A DNA stretch of 64,000 nt, from assembly GCA_029891385.1 (NCBI GenBank), contig CM057231.1:67844990-67908989 (forward strand). Direction: 5' to 3'. Within the stretch, counting starts at the first letter, position 1; each line of letters opens with the position of its first letter. The notes beneath the pieces were generated by a model. The model ran no database searches. It worked only from the letters and a program-made list of their open reading frames with translations, and was not told the DNA's origin. This stretch comes from Erythroxylum novogranatense (Eukaryota > Streptophyta > Magnoliopsida > Malpighiales > Erythroxylaceae). Below, in pieces: positions 31,373 to 41,499 of the stretch. The position numbers were made by a program, and so were the translations under genes.

Positions 31373-31941
31373 ATTATAAACCTTATACCTTACTTTATTT
31401 ATGATAAATTGGATATAGGGCAGTTAAGACCTACAAACTTGTGTTTGCAATTCACAGATAGGTCAATCTATTATCCAAAAGGAATAATGGAGGATGTGTT
31501 AATGAAAGTTGAAGGATTGATTGTTCCCATAGATTTTGTTGTCCTAGACATAGGGGAAGTGAAGGAGAAAGAAAAGGAGCACTCCATACTCCTAGGAGGA
31601 GTTTTATGGATACCACTAACATTTTGATTGATGTGAAGAATGGGAAATTAACCTTGACCATCTTGGGAGAAACAGTAGAATTTTCAATCTTTAATGTTAA
31701 ACCTATTCCTAATTCAACTGTTTCTAAAGACTATTCTTTTGCTAATCAAGTTAATGCTGTCGACTTTGATTTTGCCTTGCAGGAAGAAGAAGAAAAGAAG
31801 TTACACTTAGTTCAAGAGAGTGATGGATGCTACCAATTGTTAGTGGAAGCAACTGAGGAAGTTTTTGGAAAATTCGTGGAGTCAATTTCAAATGGAAAGG
31901 AGAAAATGAAGGAATCAATCACGTTGAGCGACCCAGCTTGA
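31373..31941 (+). pseudogene. Athila-like protease C-terminal part and tail (element H), part 3
   Basis: The plus frame resumes with K-L-D-I-G-Q-L-R-P-T-N, Q-F-T-D-R-S, Y-P-K-G-I-M-E-D-V and I-L-L-G-G, the second half of the aspartic protease. A frameshift near 31600 leads to T-T-N-I-L-I-D-V-K-N-G-K-L-T and an acidic tail ending at a stop at 31939-31941. No reverse transcriptase follows: the element passes directly to a 3' untranslated region with a polypurine tract. It was therefore a gag-protease-only, non-autonomous element, like Athila-B. Confidence 0.75.
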
Positions 31942-32699
31942 GCATGAGTATTGAAGTGTCCAGTCACAAGACATTAAAGAAGCAACCCATTTAATTTATA
32001 CTTGTTTTCAATTATCTAATGGTTGCTGTTTTTCTTAAACCTTAACTTAGTTTGTTTTTTTTATGTGCACAAACTTATTCTTCTGTCTCTTCTATTTGTT
32101 TCCTTTGTAGCTTTCTTAATTTCTCAATACAGTCCACCGCACTCCATATCAAATCAACTCAATGATCACCCCCCACATTCATATCGTATTTTTATCCCTT
32201 TCTTTGTTGCTCATTAGTTTAATATCTTTTAGTTTTAATGCTTGTCCTTGTTAGTGCTATTTTGTGTCTTATATCCCTCTTTTAATTTTTTATCACATTA
32301 AGAACAATGTGATGTTTAAGTGTGGGGGGATTATTAGTTTAAAAAAGTTATTATTTGTATGTTGTGCGTTTGTTTTCCCATTTAGTAGTTAAAGATGCAT
32401 GGTCTTGACATAAACTCAATCGAGATTAGAAACGCATAATATGAGTGAATGGTATACTTGCATGTTTAGATTAATTGACTTGGATTTCGGTTCAAAGGAC
32501 ATTAGCGTATTGTGATAGATGAATGACAATTTCCATTTGGTAAAATTTTGAGCCTTTTTGAATTATTAAACACCAAATTCAAATATTCTCTGTTGAGAGT
32601 GTTCTTTCATGATTAAGGAACTCTAGAATTTGCTTACAAATACTAGTTGAGATCACATAATCTTGTGCAAACATTAAAATGATGAACACAATTAGGATT
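31942..32699 (+). mobile_element. 3' untranslated region and polypurine tract of element H
   Basis: AT-rich non-coding sequence. CACATT (32294-32299) and AATGTG (32306-32311) form a small hairpin directly before TTTAAGTGTGGGGGG (32315-32331), the Athila-type polypurine tract. About 360 bases beyond it may be the start of the 3' LTR. The SIRE-type LTR starts at 32700. The LTR start after the tract is not certain. Confidence 0.5.
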
Positions 32700-33726
32700 T
32701 GTTGGACCAATGGTGGTTGACAAATTAAATCCCTTTATGTTTTGATAATAATAAAATATCTAGAATTAGTTAAGAAATTATTTCAGGTACTATTCAATGA
32801 AAGAGTTGTGCAAATCAAGAAGAGCAAGTGTTTATTCATTAAAGAATCAAGATGGGAGTTGCCTTCTAAGAGAAAATGGTATAAAACATAAGGATTATAG
32901 AGGATTTGGTCGGATGTTACCATTGAAGTCAATACAAGTCGACTTACATGGAGATATGACAATACAAGTCGACTTATCATACATAAGTCGACTTATCGAG
33001 GACAATAAGTCAACTTACATGGGACAAGTCGACTTATTAGAGAGCGGAGATACAATTTTTACGTAAATGGTTGAAACAAGTCGACTTATACATTCGACAA
33101 GTCGACTTATGAATGCACCAAATCAGCTCCAACGGTCTAATTAGCAAAAAATGGAATGGAGATTATCAAGGAACGGCTATAACAAATCAAGCAACGGCTA
33201 GAAGAGCTCCAACAACTATATTTCTTTGAGTATAAATAGAGGATGATGGAAGAAGAGTAGACACAAGTTCCACAAGTCTAAATACTCTTCTATTGCTTCA
33301 AATTGCTCACTATTGCTCTTATTTTGTTACTCTATTGTTTTGAGCACTTGTTCTTCAATCTTTACTATATTTCTTTTACAATTTGAGTGACGAGCGGAAG
33401 GTCACGTGTGAGGTAGGATTTGTGCCGTAAGACAAATCGTTTGTAAGGTAGCTTGAGCCGGAAGTCAAGTGACGTTGTAAAAAGTTCACTCTCAACTACA
33501 AAGTGTGCAATAAAGTGATTGGCAAAATCCTAAGTAGGAGCTTAGGTAGAGGACGTAGGTCTTAGCACCGATCCTCTATAAAAACAAGTGTTTGATCTTC
33601 TTTCCTACACTTTTCAATTAAGTTTATCTAAATTATTTTTGTGTGTTTTAACTTCTGATTTTCTTGTAGAAATTCTTAAAGAATTTTAAAGATCTATTCA
33701 ACCCCCCCCCTTCTAGATCACTTACA
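32700..33726 (+). mobile_element. 5' LTR of SIRE-type copia element
   Basis: It starts TGTTGGACCAATGG and ends GATCACTTACA, two bases before the primer site TGGTATCAGAGC (33729-33740). Length is 1027 bp. A run of nine C near 33702 and TTCTAGATCACTTACA at the end are usual in SIRE/Maximus-type LTRs. A TATA-like GTATAAATAGAGG is at about 33230. The upstream half holds a cluster of AAGTCGACTT palindromes. The 3' LTR is outside the window. The left flank pentamer is GGATT. Confidence 0.8.
32936..33108 (+). repeat. Cluster of six AAGTCGACTT palindromes
   Basis: Perfect copies lie at 32936, 32966, 32985, 33026, 33078 and 33099 (10 bases each). One variant, AAGTCAACTT, is at 33007. Most are extended to (A/T)(C/T)AAGTCGACTTAT. 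They sit about 130 to 300 bases upstream of the TATA-like box. Confidence 0.9.
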
Positions 33727-33728
33727 AT

Positions 33729-33740
33729 TGGTATCAGAGC
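33729..33740 (+). other. tRNA-iMet primer-binding site
   Basis: TGGTATCAGAGC, the standard plant copia site complementary to the 3' end of initiator tRNA-Met, two bases after the LTR end CTTACA. Confidence 0.9.
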
Positions 33741-33754
33741 AGAAGTATCCAGGG

Positions 33755-34958
33755 ATGGCACACAATAACTTAGCGGAAGAAGGTAATACTAATAATCTCC
33801 CTCCTTTATTTAATGGTACTAATTATTCTTCTTGGAAAAATCCTATGAAGTACCACATCATTAGCGAGGAGTAGAATATTGAAGATAATTATCTTCGTCC
33901 ACAACCACCGTTAAAAGAAAATGGTGAGTTAAAACGAATGGAATACAATGACAATGACCGGAGGCAAGCCTACATCAACGCTAAAGCGATGAAGCTAATT
34001 TATCAAGGCCTCACAGTTGAGGAAAGAAACCGAGTTAACTCGTACCATCGCTAAAGAAATGTGGGAGAGACTTCGCATCACCCATGAAGGAACCAACCAA
34101 GTCTGGGAGACAAAAATCAACATGCTGCTTCATGACTATGAAATGTTTGTCATGAAGGAAGGTGAGTCCATTTCAACTATGCTTGATCGTTTTGCAGAAA
34201 TCATAAATGGATTAGGCAACCTTGGAAAGCATATGTCGGACAGTGAGAAGGTAAAGAAAATCCTTCGCTCACTACCAAAGGAATGGGACTCACAAGTCAC
34301 CGCCATTATGGAGTCCAAAGATCTCAATCATCTGGAATTCAACGCCTTGGTGGGATCACTTATCAACTATGAGATTATTCTCAAATCCAGAAGAGGTAGA
34401 GGTAAGCCTCAAAAATCTATTGATTTTAAAGCTAACACTTCTTTTGTTGATGAAAGTGATGAGGAAATAGATGAAGACGAGGAAGACGAAGAAATAGCTA
34501 TGTACGCTAGAAATTTAAGAAAGTTCAAGGGACTTCTCAAAAATCGAAGGAAAGAATTAAATGGCGGAAAACAGGTAGAAAGAAAGAGGTTTGGCACGGA
34601 AAGAAAATCAAAAGGCTATGACGAAAAGAAAGGCAACGAAGAATGTTGGAGATGTGGAAAACGGGGACATCTCGCAAGAGAATGCAAAAGCTCATCCTCC
34701 ACATCAAACTTTCAGAAAAATGACAAATACGACAAAGGTAAAAGGAAAACTAGCCTGGTGGCAACTTGGAGTGATGAAGAGGATGCATATCAAAGTGATG
34801 ATGAAAACAACCTGGCACTTATAGCAAAAATTTCATCAAGTGATGATGAAAATGAGGTAACTTTAAATGACCAAGATCTAAGAGATTCTTTTGATGCTTT
34901 GCAAGCTGATTTTGAAGAAGCCATTGAGATTAACAAAAAATTAAGAAAGAAAATATGA
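33755..34958 (+). pseudogene. SIRE-type copia gag
   Basis: The ATG at 33755 opens a frame with L-F-N-G-T-N-Y-S-S-W, the usual copia gag N-terminus, but an in-frame TAG follows at 33872-33874. A frameshift near 34020 leads into the long frame to 34958. That frame holds the UBN2-type gag domain (T-A-K-E-M-W-E-R-L, L-P-K-E-W-D), an acidic stretch near 34460-34500, and an intact zinc knuckle C-W-R-C-G-K-R-G-H-L-A-R-E-C (CX2CX4HX4C, about 34644-34685). It would form the particle and bind RNA. Confidence 0.85.
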
Positions 34959-35440
34959 GAATTGGTTGCTGAAAATAATGCCTTACATGACACTATTGAT
35001 GACTTAGATAGTCCAAAAGAAGATCATTTTGCATGTCTAATTGAAAAAAAAATCTTATTTGTGAACTTGATAGACTTAGAAAAGAATTTTCGTATGTGGT
35101 TGGAAAATTCGCAAATGGAAACAAACAGTTTGAAAAATTGTTATCGCTATAAAGATATTCCATTTCTAAACATGGATTAGGATATGACCCTTTTGATAGA
35201 GATTGCTCTTTAATTTCCAAATTTACTAAGGATGAAAAAATCGCTCAATGTGCTAGATGCTTGAAAGACGGTCACATAGAAATTGCCTGCAAGAGTACTA
35301 GAAGATGTGTTAAGATTAAGAAAATTTGGGTTATTAAAGGCACAATACCACCTAATGTGGTTTATGTGGCTAACCAAAATGGACCCAAAATGGCTTGGGT
35401 ACCTATAAGAAGAAAGAACGTTGATATTGTAGGTACAAGC
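34959..35440 (+). pseudogene. SIRE-type gag-pol linker, degenerate
   Basis: After the TGA at 34956-34958 the same coding region continues with heptad-like leucine/asparagine-rich sequence, which SIRE-type gag proteins have as a coiled coil. It is broken by further stops and shifts. Near 35300-35440 the frame shows W-V-I-K-G-T and M-A-W-V-P, typical of the stretch before the protease. Confidence 0.6.
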
Positions 35441-36900
35441 AAGGGATGAAAGGCCGTCAAGCACTTGGTACATCAATAGCGGATGCTCAAGACATATGAG
35501 TGGAGACAAGAACCTTTTTGCGGAAATCAAACCAAAGAATCAAGGTTATGTCACTTTCGGAGACAACAACAAAGGTAAGGTCATTGGAATTGGTAAAGTG
35601 GGTAAGGAACCTTTGCCAACCATTGACAATGTTTTGCTTGTTGATGGATTAAAACATAATTTGTTAAGTGTCTCTCAACTTTGTGATATAAATTTTAATG
35701 TAAGTTTTGAATCATCACATTGCATGGTTAAGAAGGACGGTCATGTAGCTTTCATTGGTTTGAGACACGGAAATACATACATAGTAGATTTACATGATGA
35801 TAGTTCGTTTAATGAAATTTTTTTAGTGACTTTAGAAGAAAATGCATTTTTATGGCGTAGAAAATTAGGACATGCACCTTTGCCTCTAATCTCTAAGCTT
35901 TCGAAAAATGACATTGTAAGAGGTTTGCCTAAAATAAGATTTGTTAAAGAAAACTTGTTTGAATCATGTTTAAAAGGCAAACATGTTAGAGAATCTTTCA
36001 AACCAAAGAAAGAAATTTGCACATCTATAGTTCTTGAACTTGTGCATATGGATTTGATTGGACCATCTAGACATGCTAGTCTTAGTGGAAAATTATATGT
36101 CCTTGTGATTGTGGATGACTTTTCTAGATTTACTTGGGTAAGATTCCTTGCGAATAAAAGTGATGCAGTTAATGAATTTACCAAGTGGTGTAGATTGGTT
36201 AAAAATGAGAAAAATTTGTCGATCGTTGCTATTAGAACCGATCATGGAGGAGAATTTGAATGTGAACCTTTCAAAGTCTTTGCGACAAATACGGATGGAG
36301 CACAATTTCTCAACACCAAGGACTCATGAACAAAATGGTGTGGTAGAAAGGAAGAATCGTTCTCTCAAGAAACGAAAGCGAACCATGTTAAATGAGTACA
36401 ATCTTCCTAAATCATTTTGGGCGGAAGCGGTCAATAACGCATGCTACGTCATCAATAGGGTGCACTTGCGAAGAGACAAAAATAAGACACCCTACAAACT
36501 TTGGAAAGGTAAGAAACCCAACATCTCTTATTTTCATCCTTTTGGTTGTAAAGTCTTCATTCATAATAATGGAAAGAACAATTTAGGAAAATTCGATTCT
36601 AAATCTGATGTTGGTGTGTTTATTAGTTATTCTCAAACTAGTAAGGCTTTTAAAGTTTATAATAATAGGACTAAATGTGTTGAAGAAAGTATACATGTTA
36701 AATTTGATGATATGATTTCACCCTCGAGAAAGGTTTGTTTTGATGATGATGCAGGAAGTTCAGGTAATAAAATTGAAGAAATTGAATCCAAGATTGAGGA
36801 ATTGAAGCTAGAAGAAGAAAATCATGTACCCGACATTAAATCATGGGCAAAAGCAAAGAACCATCCTATGGAGCAAGTCATTGGTGATTTAAATGTTAGT
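35441..36900 (+). pseudogene. SIRE-type protease and integrase
   Basis: Protease: W-Y-I-N-S-G-C-S-R-H-M at about 35466-35498. The usual D-S-G is N-S-G, so the catalytic aspartate is gone. Integrase: W-R-R-K-L-G-H-A zinc-finger start near 35852; core H-M-D-L-I-G-P near 36045, V-D-D-F-S-R-F-T-W-V near 36110 and I-R-T-D-H-G-G-E-F near 36232. A plus-one shift near 36295 is followed by H-E-Q-N-G-V-V-E-R-K-N-R with the last acidic residue of the DDE triad. The C-terminal region with F-G-C-K-V-F-I-H follows. The integrase motifs survive although the frame is broken. Confidence 0.85.
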
Positions 36901-38496
36901 GTAAGAACTAGGAGAAATATCTATGAGAATATGAGTAATTCAGCCTTCATTTCATTGGTAGAACCCAAAAATATAGAAGAAGCTCTTAAAGATGAAAACT
37001 GGATTTTAGCTATGCAAGAGGAGCTTAATCAGTTCAAGCAAAATGATGTATGGGATTTGGTAGCTCCACCAAAGGACAAGACCATCATTGGAGTTAAGTG
37101 GGTAAATCGGATAAAATATGATGAGAATGGTGAAGCGATTAAAAATAAATCAAGGCTAGTGGCTCAAGGATTTTATCAAGAAGAAGGTCTTGATTACAAT
37201 GAGACATATGCTCCTGTGGCTCGTTTGGAGGCAATTAGGCTACTATGTGCATTTGCGTCTCATAAAAGGATCAAATTAAATCAAATGGACGTTAAGAGCG
37301 CATTTCTCAATGGGTATATTCAAGAGGAAGTCTATGTCAAACAACCGCCGGGATTTGAAGATCATGAGCATCCGGATTAAGTCTACAAACTCAAGAAGGC
37401 ACTTTATGGAATAAAGCAAGCACCTAGAGCATGGTATGAGAAGTTAAGTACTTTTCTAACTCAACATGGATATGTTCGTGGTAAGATAGATAATACTTTG
37501 TTTATTAAACATGTTGATCATGATATGCTTATTTGTCAAATTTATGTTGATGACATTGTGTTTGGTGCCACTAATGAATTTTTGTGCAAAGAATTTAGCG
37601 ATTTAATGCAAGGTGAGATTGAAATGAGCATGATGGGAGAACTCAAGTTCTTTCTTGGATTGCAAATCAAGCAACACAAAAATGGACTATTCATCCATCA
37701 ATCGAAGTATACCAAGGAACTTCTTAAGAAGTTTAAAATGGAAGGATGCAAAGTGGCAACAACACCAATGGCAACAAATGTGATCTTGGAGAAAAATGAA
37801 CATGAAGAAGATGTTGATCAAAAACTCTATAGAGGTATGATCGGCTCTCTTCTGTATTTAACTGCTTCTAGACCTGATATTATGTTTGCCACATGTCTTT
37901 GTGCTAGATTTCAATCTTGTCTGAAGATTTCTCATTTGAGTGCTTGTAAAAGAATTTTTAGATACTTGAGTAAAACTATTAATCATGGTTTGTGGTATCC
38001 TAGTTGTGATTCATTTGATTTGTATGCATATAGTGATGCTGATCATGGTGGCTGTAGAATTGATAGAATAAACACTAGTGACTTGTGTCATTTCTTAGGA
38101 TCATCTTTGATATCTTGGGCTAGTAAAAAGCAAGTTAGTGTAGTCATTTCCACTGCTGAATCTGAATATGTAGCTGCTGGGAGTGCTTGTGCCCAAGTTC
38201 TTTGGATTAAACATCAATTGCTTGATTATGGTCTTGTGGTTAAAAATATTCCTATTTATTGTGATAATACCAAAGGTAATTTGTTTGAGTAAAATCCTAT
38301 ATTGCATAGTAGAACAAAGCATATAGAAATTAGACATCATTTTATCCGTGATCATTGTTTAAAAGGTGACATTTGCTTAAAGCATGTATCAACTAGTGAT
38401 CAATTGGCTGACATTTTTACTAAACCTCTTAAGGAAGATGCGTTTGTGAACATTAAATTGAGATTAGGCATGTGTGATTTAAATTCCTTTGGTTGA
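36901..38496 (+). pseudogene. SIRE-type reverse transcriptase and RNase H
   Basis: RT motifs in order: D-V-W-D-L-V-A-P-P, R-L-V-A-Q-G-F, A-P-V-A-R-L-E-A-I-R, Q-M-D-V-K-S-A-F-L-N-G, a stop at 37378-37380, then A-L-Y-G-I-K-Q-A-P-R-A-W and the catalytic Y-V-D-D-I-V-F-G at about 37540. G-E-L-K-F-F-L-G-L-Q-I is characteristic of SIRE-type elements. RNase H: Y-S-D-A-D-H-G-G near 38031, S-T-A-E-S-E-Y near 38150 and a final T-K-H-I-E-I-R-H-H-F. A frame break lies at 38290. Two stops and one shift make it non-functional as shown. Confidence 0.88.
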
Positions 38497-38743
38497 ATTT
38501 GATTTTGCTACATTAAATGGTCAATATATGAGGCACATATGCAATTACATCCAAAGATTTCATCATCATATTTTACACTTAGACTACGAGTAGACTAATT
38601 GGAGTTTCAGTCTATTGCTGAGGATTAATTCGAGTTATCTTGAGTTGGATATTGACTTGTTCTGGGTTAGAAGGAGATTATGTGGAAAATTAGTCGAGGT
38701 ATGGTTTACACAGCTTCTCTGGACATGAATTATGAGAGAATAA

Positions 38744-38815
38744 GTCGACTTATGAATTAGACAAGTCGACTTATGGAGGTCGATAAGTCGACTTATGTGG
38801 AGCACAAGTCGACTT
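38744..38815 (+). repeat. Second AAGTCGACTT cluster, downstream of SIRE pol
   Basis: Perfect palindromes at 38744, 38763, 38785 and 38806, extended with TAT on the right. They lie between the pol stop and the 3' accessory ORF at 39077, followed by a pyrimidine-rich, leader-like tract (38880-39060). Confidence 0.9.
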
Positions 38816-39076
38816 ATGTGTGGACGGACCCTTCAAAAAATCCTTCATCCTTTCACTTCTCCGAAAACTTTCTCACTCTAACCTTTGAAATCTCTTGCCT
38901 TAACTCGACTTAAACCTTGAAATCTCTTCAGATCCACTATACCCATCATCAATCCACCACATTTAGCACAAAACCCATTCTCCATCTCTTCAGATCTATC
39001 CTTCTTTTTTCGAAAACTCTTTTCTCAAAACCCTAACCCTAACCTGCGTTTCTTCCATCTTCTCTCTACAAAACAA

Positions 39077-39358
39077 ATGGCTCCTCGAAAATCTTCTCAG
39101 AAAGGGAAAGAAACTGCTCAATCTCAAGGTCCCCACGTTCCTTAAAGACCACAGGTTCGGGGGTCCTCATCTAGGGGAGATGCGTCAAGGAAGGATGACA
39201 CGATTGAACCCAGATTTGTTTCGAGGGATGCTCAAACATTGTATTATAAGGTACTTAAAGATGAAGTTTTGATTCCCTCCATGAGATTTGATTGGGTTGA
39301 GTTAGATAGTAGCGAGTTCTCATATGTGTTTTCTGAAATAGTTAATCTTGGTGATTGA
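39077..39358 (+). pseudogene. SIRE 3' accessory (env-position) ORF, truncated
   Basis: The ATG at 39077 follows a T/C-rich leader and starts a basic, K/S/Q-rich N-terminus. An in-frame TAA at 39143 comes after 22 residues. The same frame continues with R-F-V-S-R-D-A-Q-T-L-Y-Y and a F-D-W-V-E-L segment. This resembles the start of the plant-transposon-protein domain found in 3' ORFs of SIRE and Athila elements. It is cut at 39352 by the Athila-A LTR. The function in SIRE elements is unknown; an envelope-like role has been proposed from position only. Confidence 0.5.
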
Positions 39359-39589
39359 GCCAAATTTATACTATAAATTGGCCCTGTTTTCTTAAGTAAT
39401 TATGCACTTGTTGACTCCTAATTCATGATTTTTGTGCTTAAGTTGGGTTCTCGTATTGAGCTTTTATAATTTGCACATTGCCAGTATTTTGTTGTCAGTT
39501 GATACTAATTTTTGCATAACTTTTATCGGGACAATTGATATTGCAAATGTCTTACATTTCGTAGGAACATGGAGTCAACCAGAAAGTCA

Positions 39590-39735
39590 ACACGTCGTGA
39601 GAAGCCATCCATTCGTCGGGACGAACCAACACTCCCATTCGTCACGACAAATTAATTTGGTATAAATTAATTCTTCGCGACAAGTGACCATTTTTATGCG
39701 TCGCGATGAACTTTATTCATTAGTCGCGACGAATG
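39590..39735 (+). repeat. CGTCGCGACG palindrome cluster of the Athila-A LTR
   Basis: CACGTCGTGAG, TTCGTCGGGACGAA, TTCGTCACGACAAA, TTCTTCGCGACAAG, CGTCGCGATGAA and AGTCGCGACGAA occur in 140 bases, ending about 70 bases before the TATA-like box. Filler between them is AT-rich and conserved with Athila-B. Confidence 0.85.
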
Positions 39736-39798
39736 TCAGATACCCGGCCCTTAAATGGCAAATTTTCGCACTGTTCCGACCCGGCCCGCTTACAGCTC

Positions 39799-39808
39799 CT
39801 ATAAAACC
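39799..39808 (+). promoter_or_regulatory. TATA-like box of the Athila-A LTR
   Basis: CTATAAAACC follows a GC-rich segment (ACCCGGCCCGC). It is identical in both Athila-B LTRs (51788-51797, 57920-57929). Confidence 0.55.
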
Positions 39809-40836
39809 TTCCATTTTAGGTTAAAACAGACGGCCGCAATCCCGAGGGAACACTTCTCCTTCTTCGTTTTTTCTCTGTTTCTCTAATAGGTTTAGTTTTC
39901 TTATTTTGCAGGTAGGTGACCACCAACGAAGAACATCCGCGATAGCAACACTTCCATTTCTCATCTTCAAGCACCATTCCTATTCTGTCACTTTCGCCAG
40001 TCGTCGTTGGAGCCATAGGTAGCTTTGGAGTTCCAGCAGTGATGGCTTCTTCCACAGTTATGCAAGGCTAAGGTTTCGATCTCCTGAAGATGTAGCAACG
40101 GTCTGAGTTCCATGAGCTTCAAAGGGTAATCGATCACTGTTTTGAATTTCTGTCATGATTTTGTAACAACTCTGAGTTGGAGATTGCATTGTATGACCGA
40201 ATGAATCTTGCTATAGTTTAATAGGATGTTAAGGATTGGTTTGTGTTGAATATTGTGCTTGAATACATGAAGTCTCATGTATATCAATCAGATTTTGCAT
40301 TAATTAACCTAATCTGCCTAGTTGTGTTTGGTTAAGTTGGTTATGTTATTATCTGATTGATTTATTGCATAAATCATTTCATACCATACACTAAGGGTTT
40401 TAACAAGTTTTAATTTATCGAGTTGATCAATTAAATCTTGGACTTAACGAGTTGTTAAGGTTGTGTTTTCGAAACTTAGTGGATTTCAAACCCCGACATT
40501 TATTTTGAACGATGATGACCCGAGCTGTATTTTCAAGAGAACTTTAGTTAATTGTTTTCAATCTCGATTATTTTCAATTGTCTGGTTTATTCTAAAATCC
40601 CAAAAAAATATTTGATTCAGCTTTGCTTTCTTTAGTTTAAAAGATCAAACCAAAACCCCCTTTAATTGCTTTAATTGCATGCATCATTAGACTAGGCTAG
40701 TCTTAAGATCAATTCTACACTGGTTCCTTGAGAGTCGACCCGAGGTTACACCCTGTGTTGCAATTCTTGGTATAAATTGATTTTGACCGGTTTCCAAGGA
40801 TCAATCTTAGGATTGAACGATAAGTCGCGATCAAAT

Positions 40837-40854
40837 TGGCGCCGTTGCCGGGGA
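40837..40854 (+). other. Athila primer-binding site (tRNA-Asp type)
   Basis: TGGCGCCGTTGCCGGGGA, the canonical Athila/Tat site, three bases after the LTR end. It is intact, which makes it the reference for the decayed sites at 13183 and 52825. Confidence 0.9.
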
Positions 40855-41069
40855 GCCAAAGTAATTGGTTTTCTAGGTTAGCCAAGTCATTTTGTTTTTG
40901 CATCTTATTTGTTTTAGTGTACATGTTAATTTTCATTGTTTGCATCTCTTAAGTGTTGGTTTATTTGCTTGTGTTTTGTGATTTCGATTCTGTTTTGCTT
41001 TAAGTGTTTAGTTAGATTGTTTCGGTTTATTGTTCTTAATTTCGAGTGATTGTGCTTTGCTCTGATTCT

Positions 41070-41185
41070 TGGCTGCGACGAGTTCATCATTCGTCGCAAC
41101 GAGTTCATATATTCATCGCGATGACTTTTCGAATTTTGCTCTATTCGCCGCAGCGAGTTCCTACGAGCCGCGACGAACCGTGTGA
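41070..41185 (+). repeat. CGTCGCGACG-type palindromes in the Athila-A leader
   Basis: GGCTGCGACGAGTTCATCA, TTCGTCGCAACGAGTTCAT, TTCATCGCGATGA, TTCGCCGCAGCGAGTTC and GAGCCGCGACGAACC occur between primer site and gag. Here the palindromes alternate with a GAGTTCATCATT-like phrase. Confidence 0.75.
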
Positions 41186-41499
41186 ATTTCAGCCTCGTTT
41201 TATCCGCTGTCGTTTTAGTGAGCTAATTTAGGAGAACTTCTTTTGTGCATGCCCGTAGACTTAGGTTAGTTCATTTTCAACCTGAAATCGAGCGATACTT
41301 AAGGAAGCGTGGGAAGGATGTAAGAGAGCAAGCAACCCTTAGCACACTAGAACATCAAGTAGGAGAAATGGTCGAAGTCAAGAATTTCCGGTCACCAACC
41401 TAGAACGGAGATCATGGATTAAATGGTGATCGGAAAGAGTCGATGAGAAAATAGGGAACAACAGCGAGAACGATCGAGAAAGCTACGACCTCGGACGTC

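Larger units (their letters stand above)
39352..40833 (+). mobile_element. 5' LTR of Athila-A
   Basis: It starts TGATTGAGCCAAATTTATAC and ends GTCGCGATCA, three bases before the primer site at 40837. Length is 1482 bp. It aligns throughout with the Athila-B LTRs (51273-52821, 57417-58944). The promoter is CTATAAAACC at 39799; a T/C-rich leader and TTATTTTGCAG at 39902-39912 resemble a splice acceptor. The palindrome cluster is at 39590-39735. Left flank CTTGG; the 3' LTR lies beyond the window because copia-C is inserted in this element. Confidence 0.85.
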
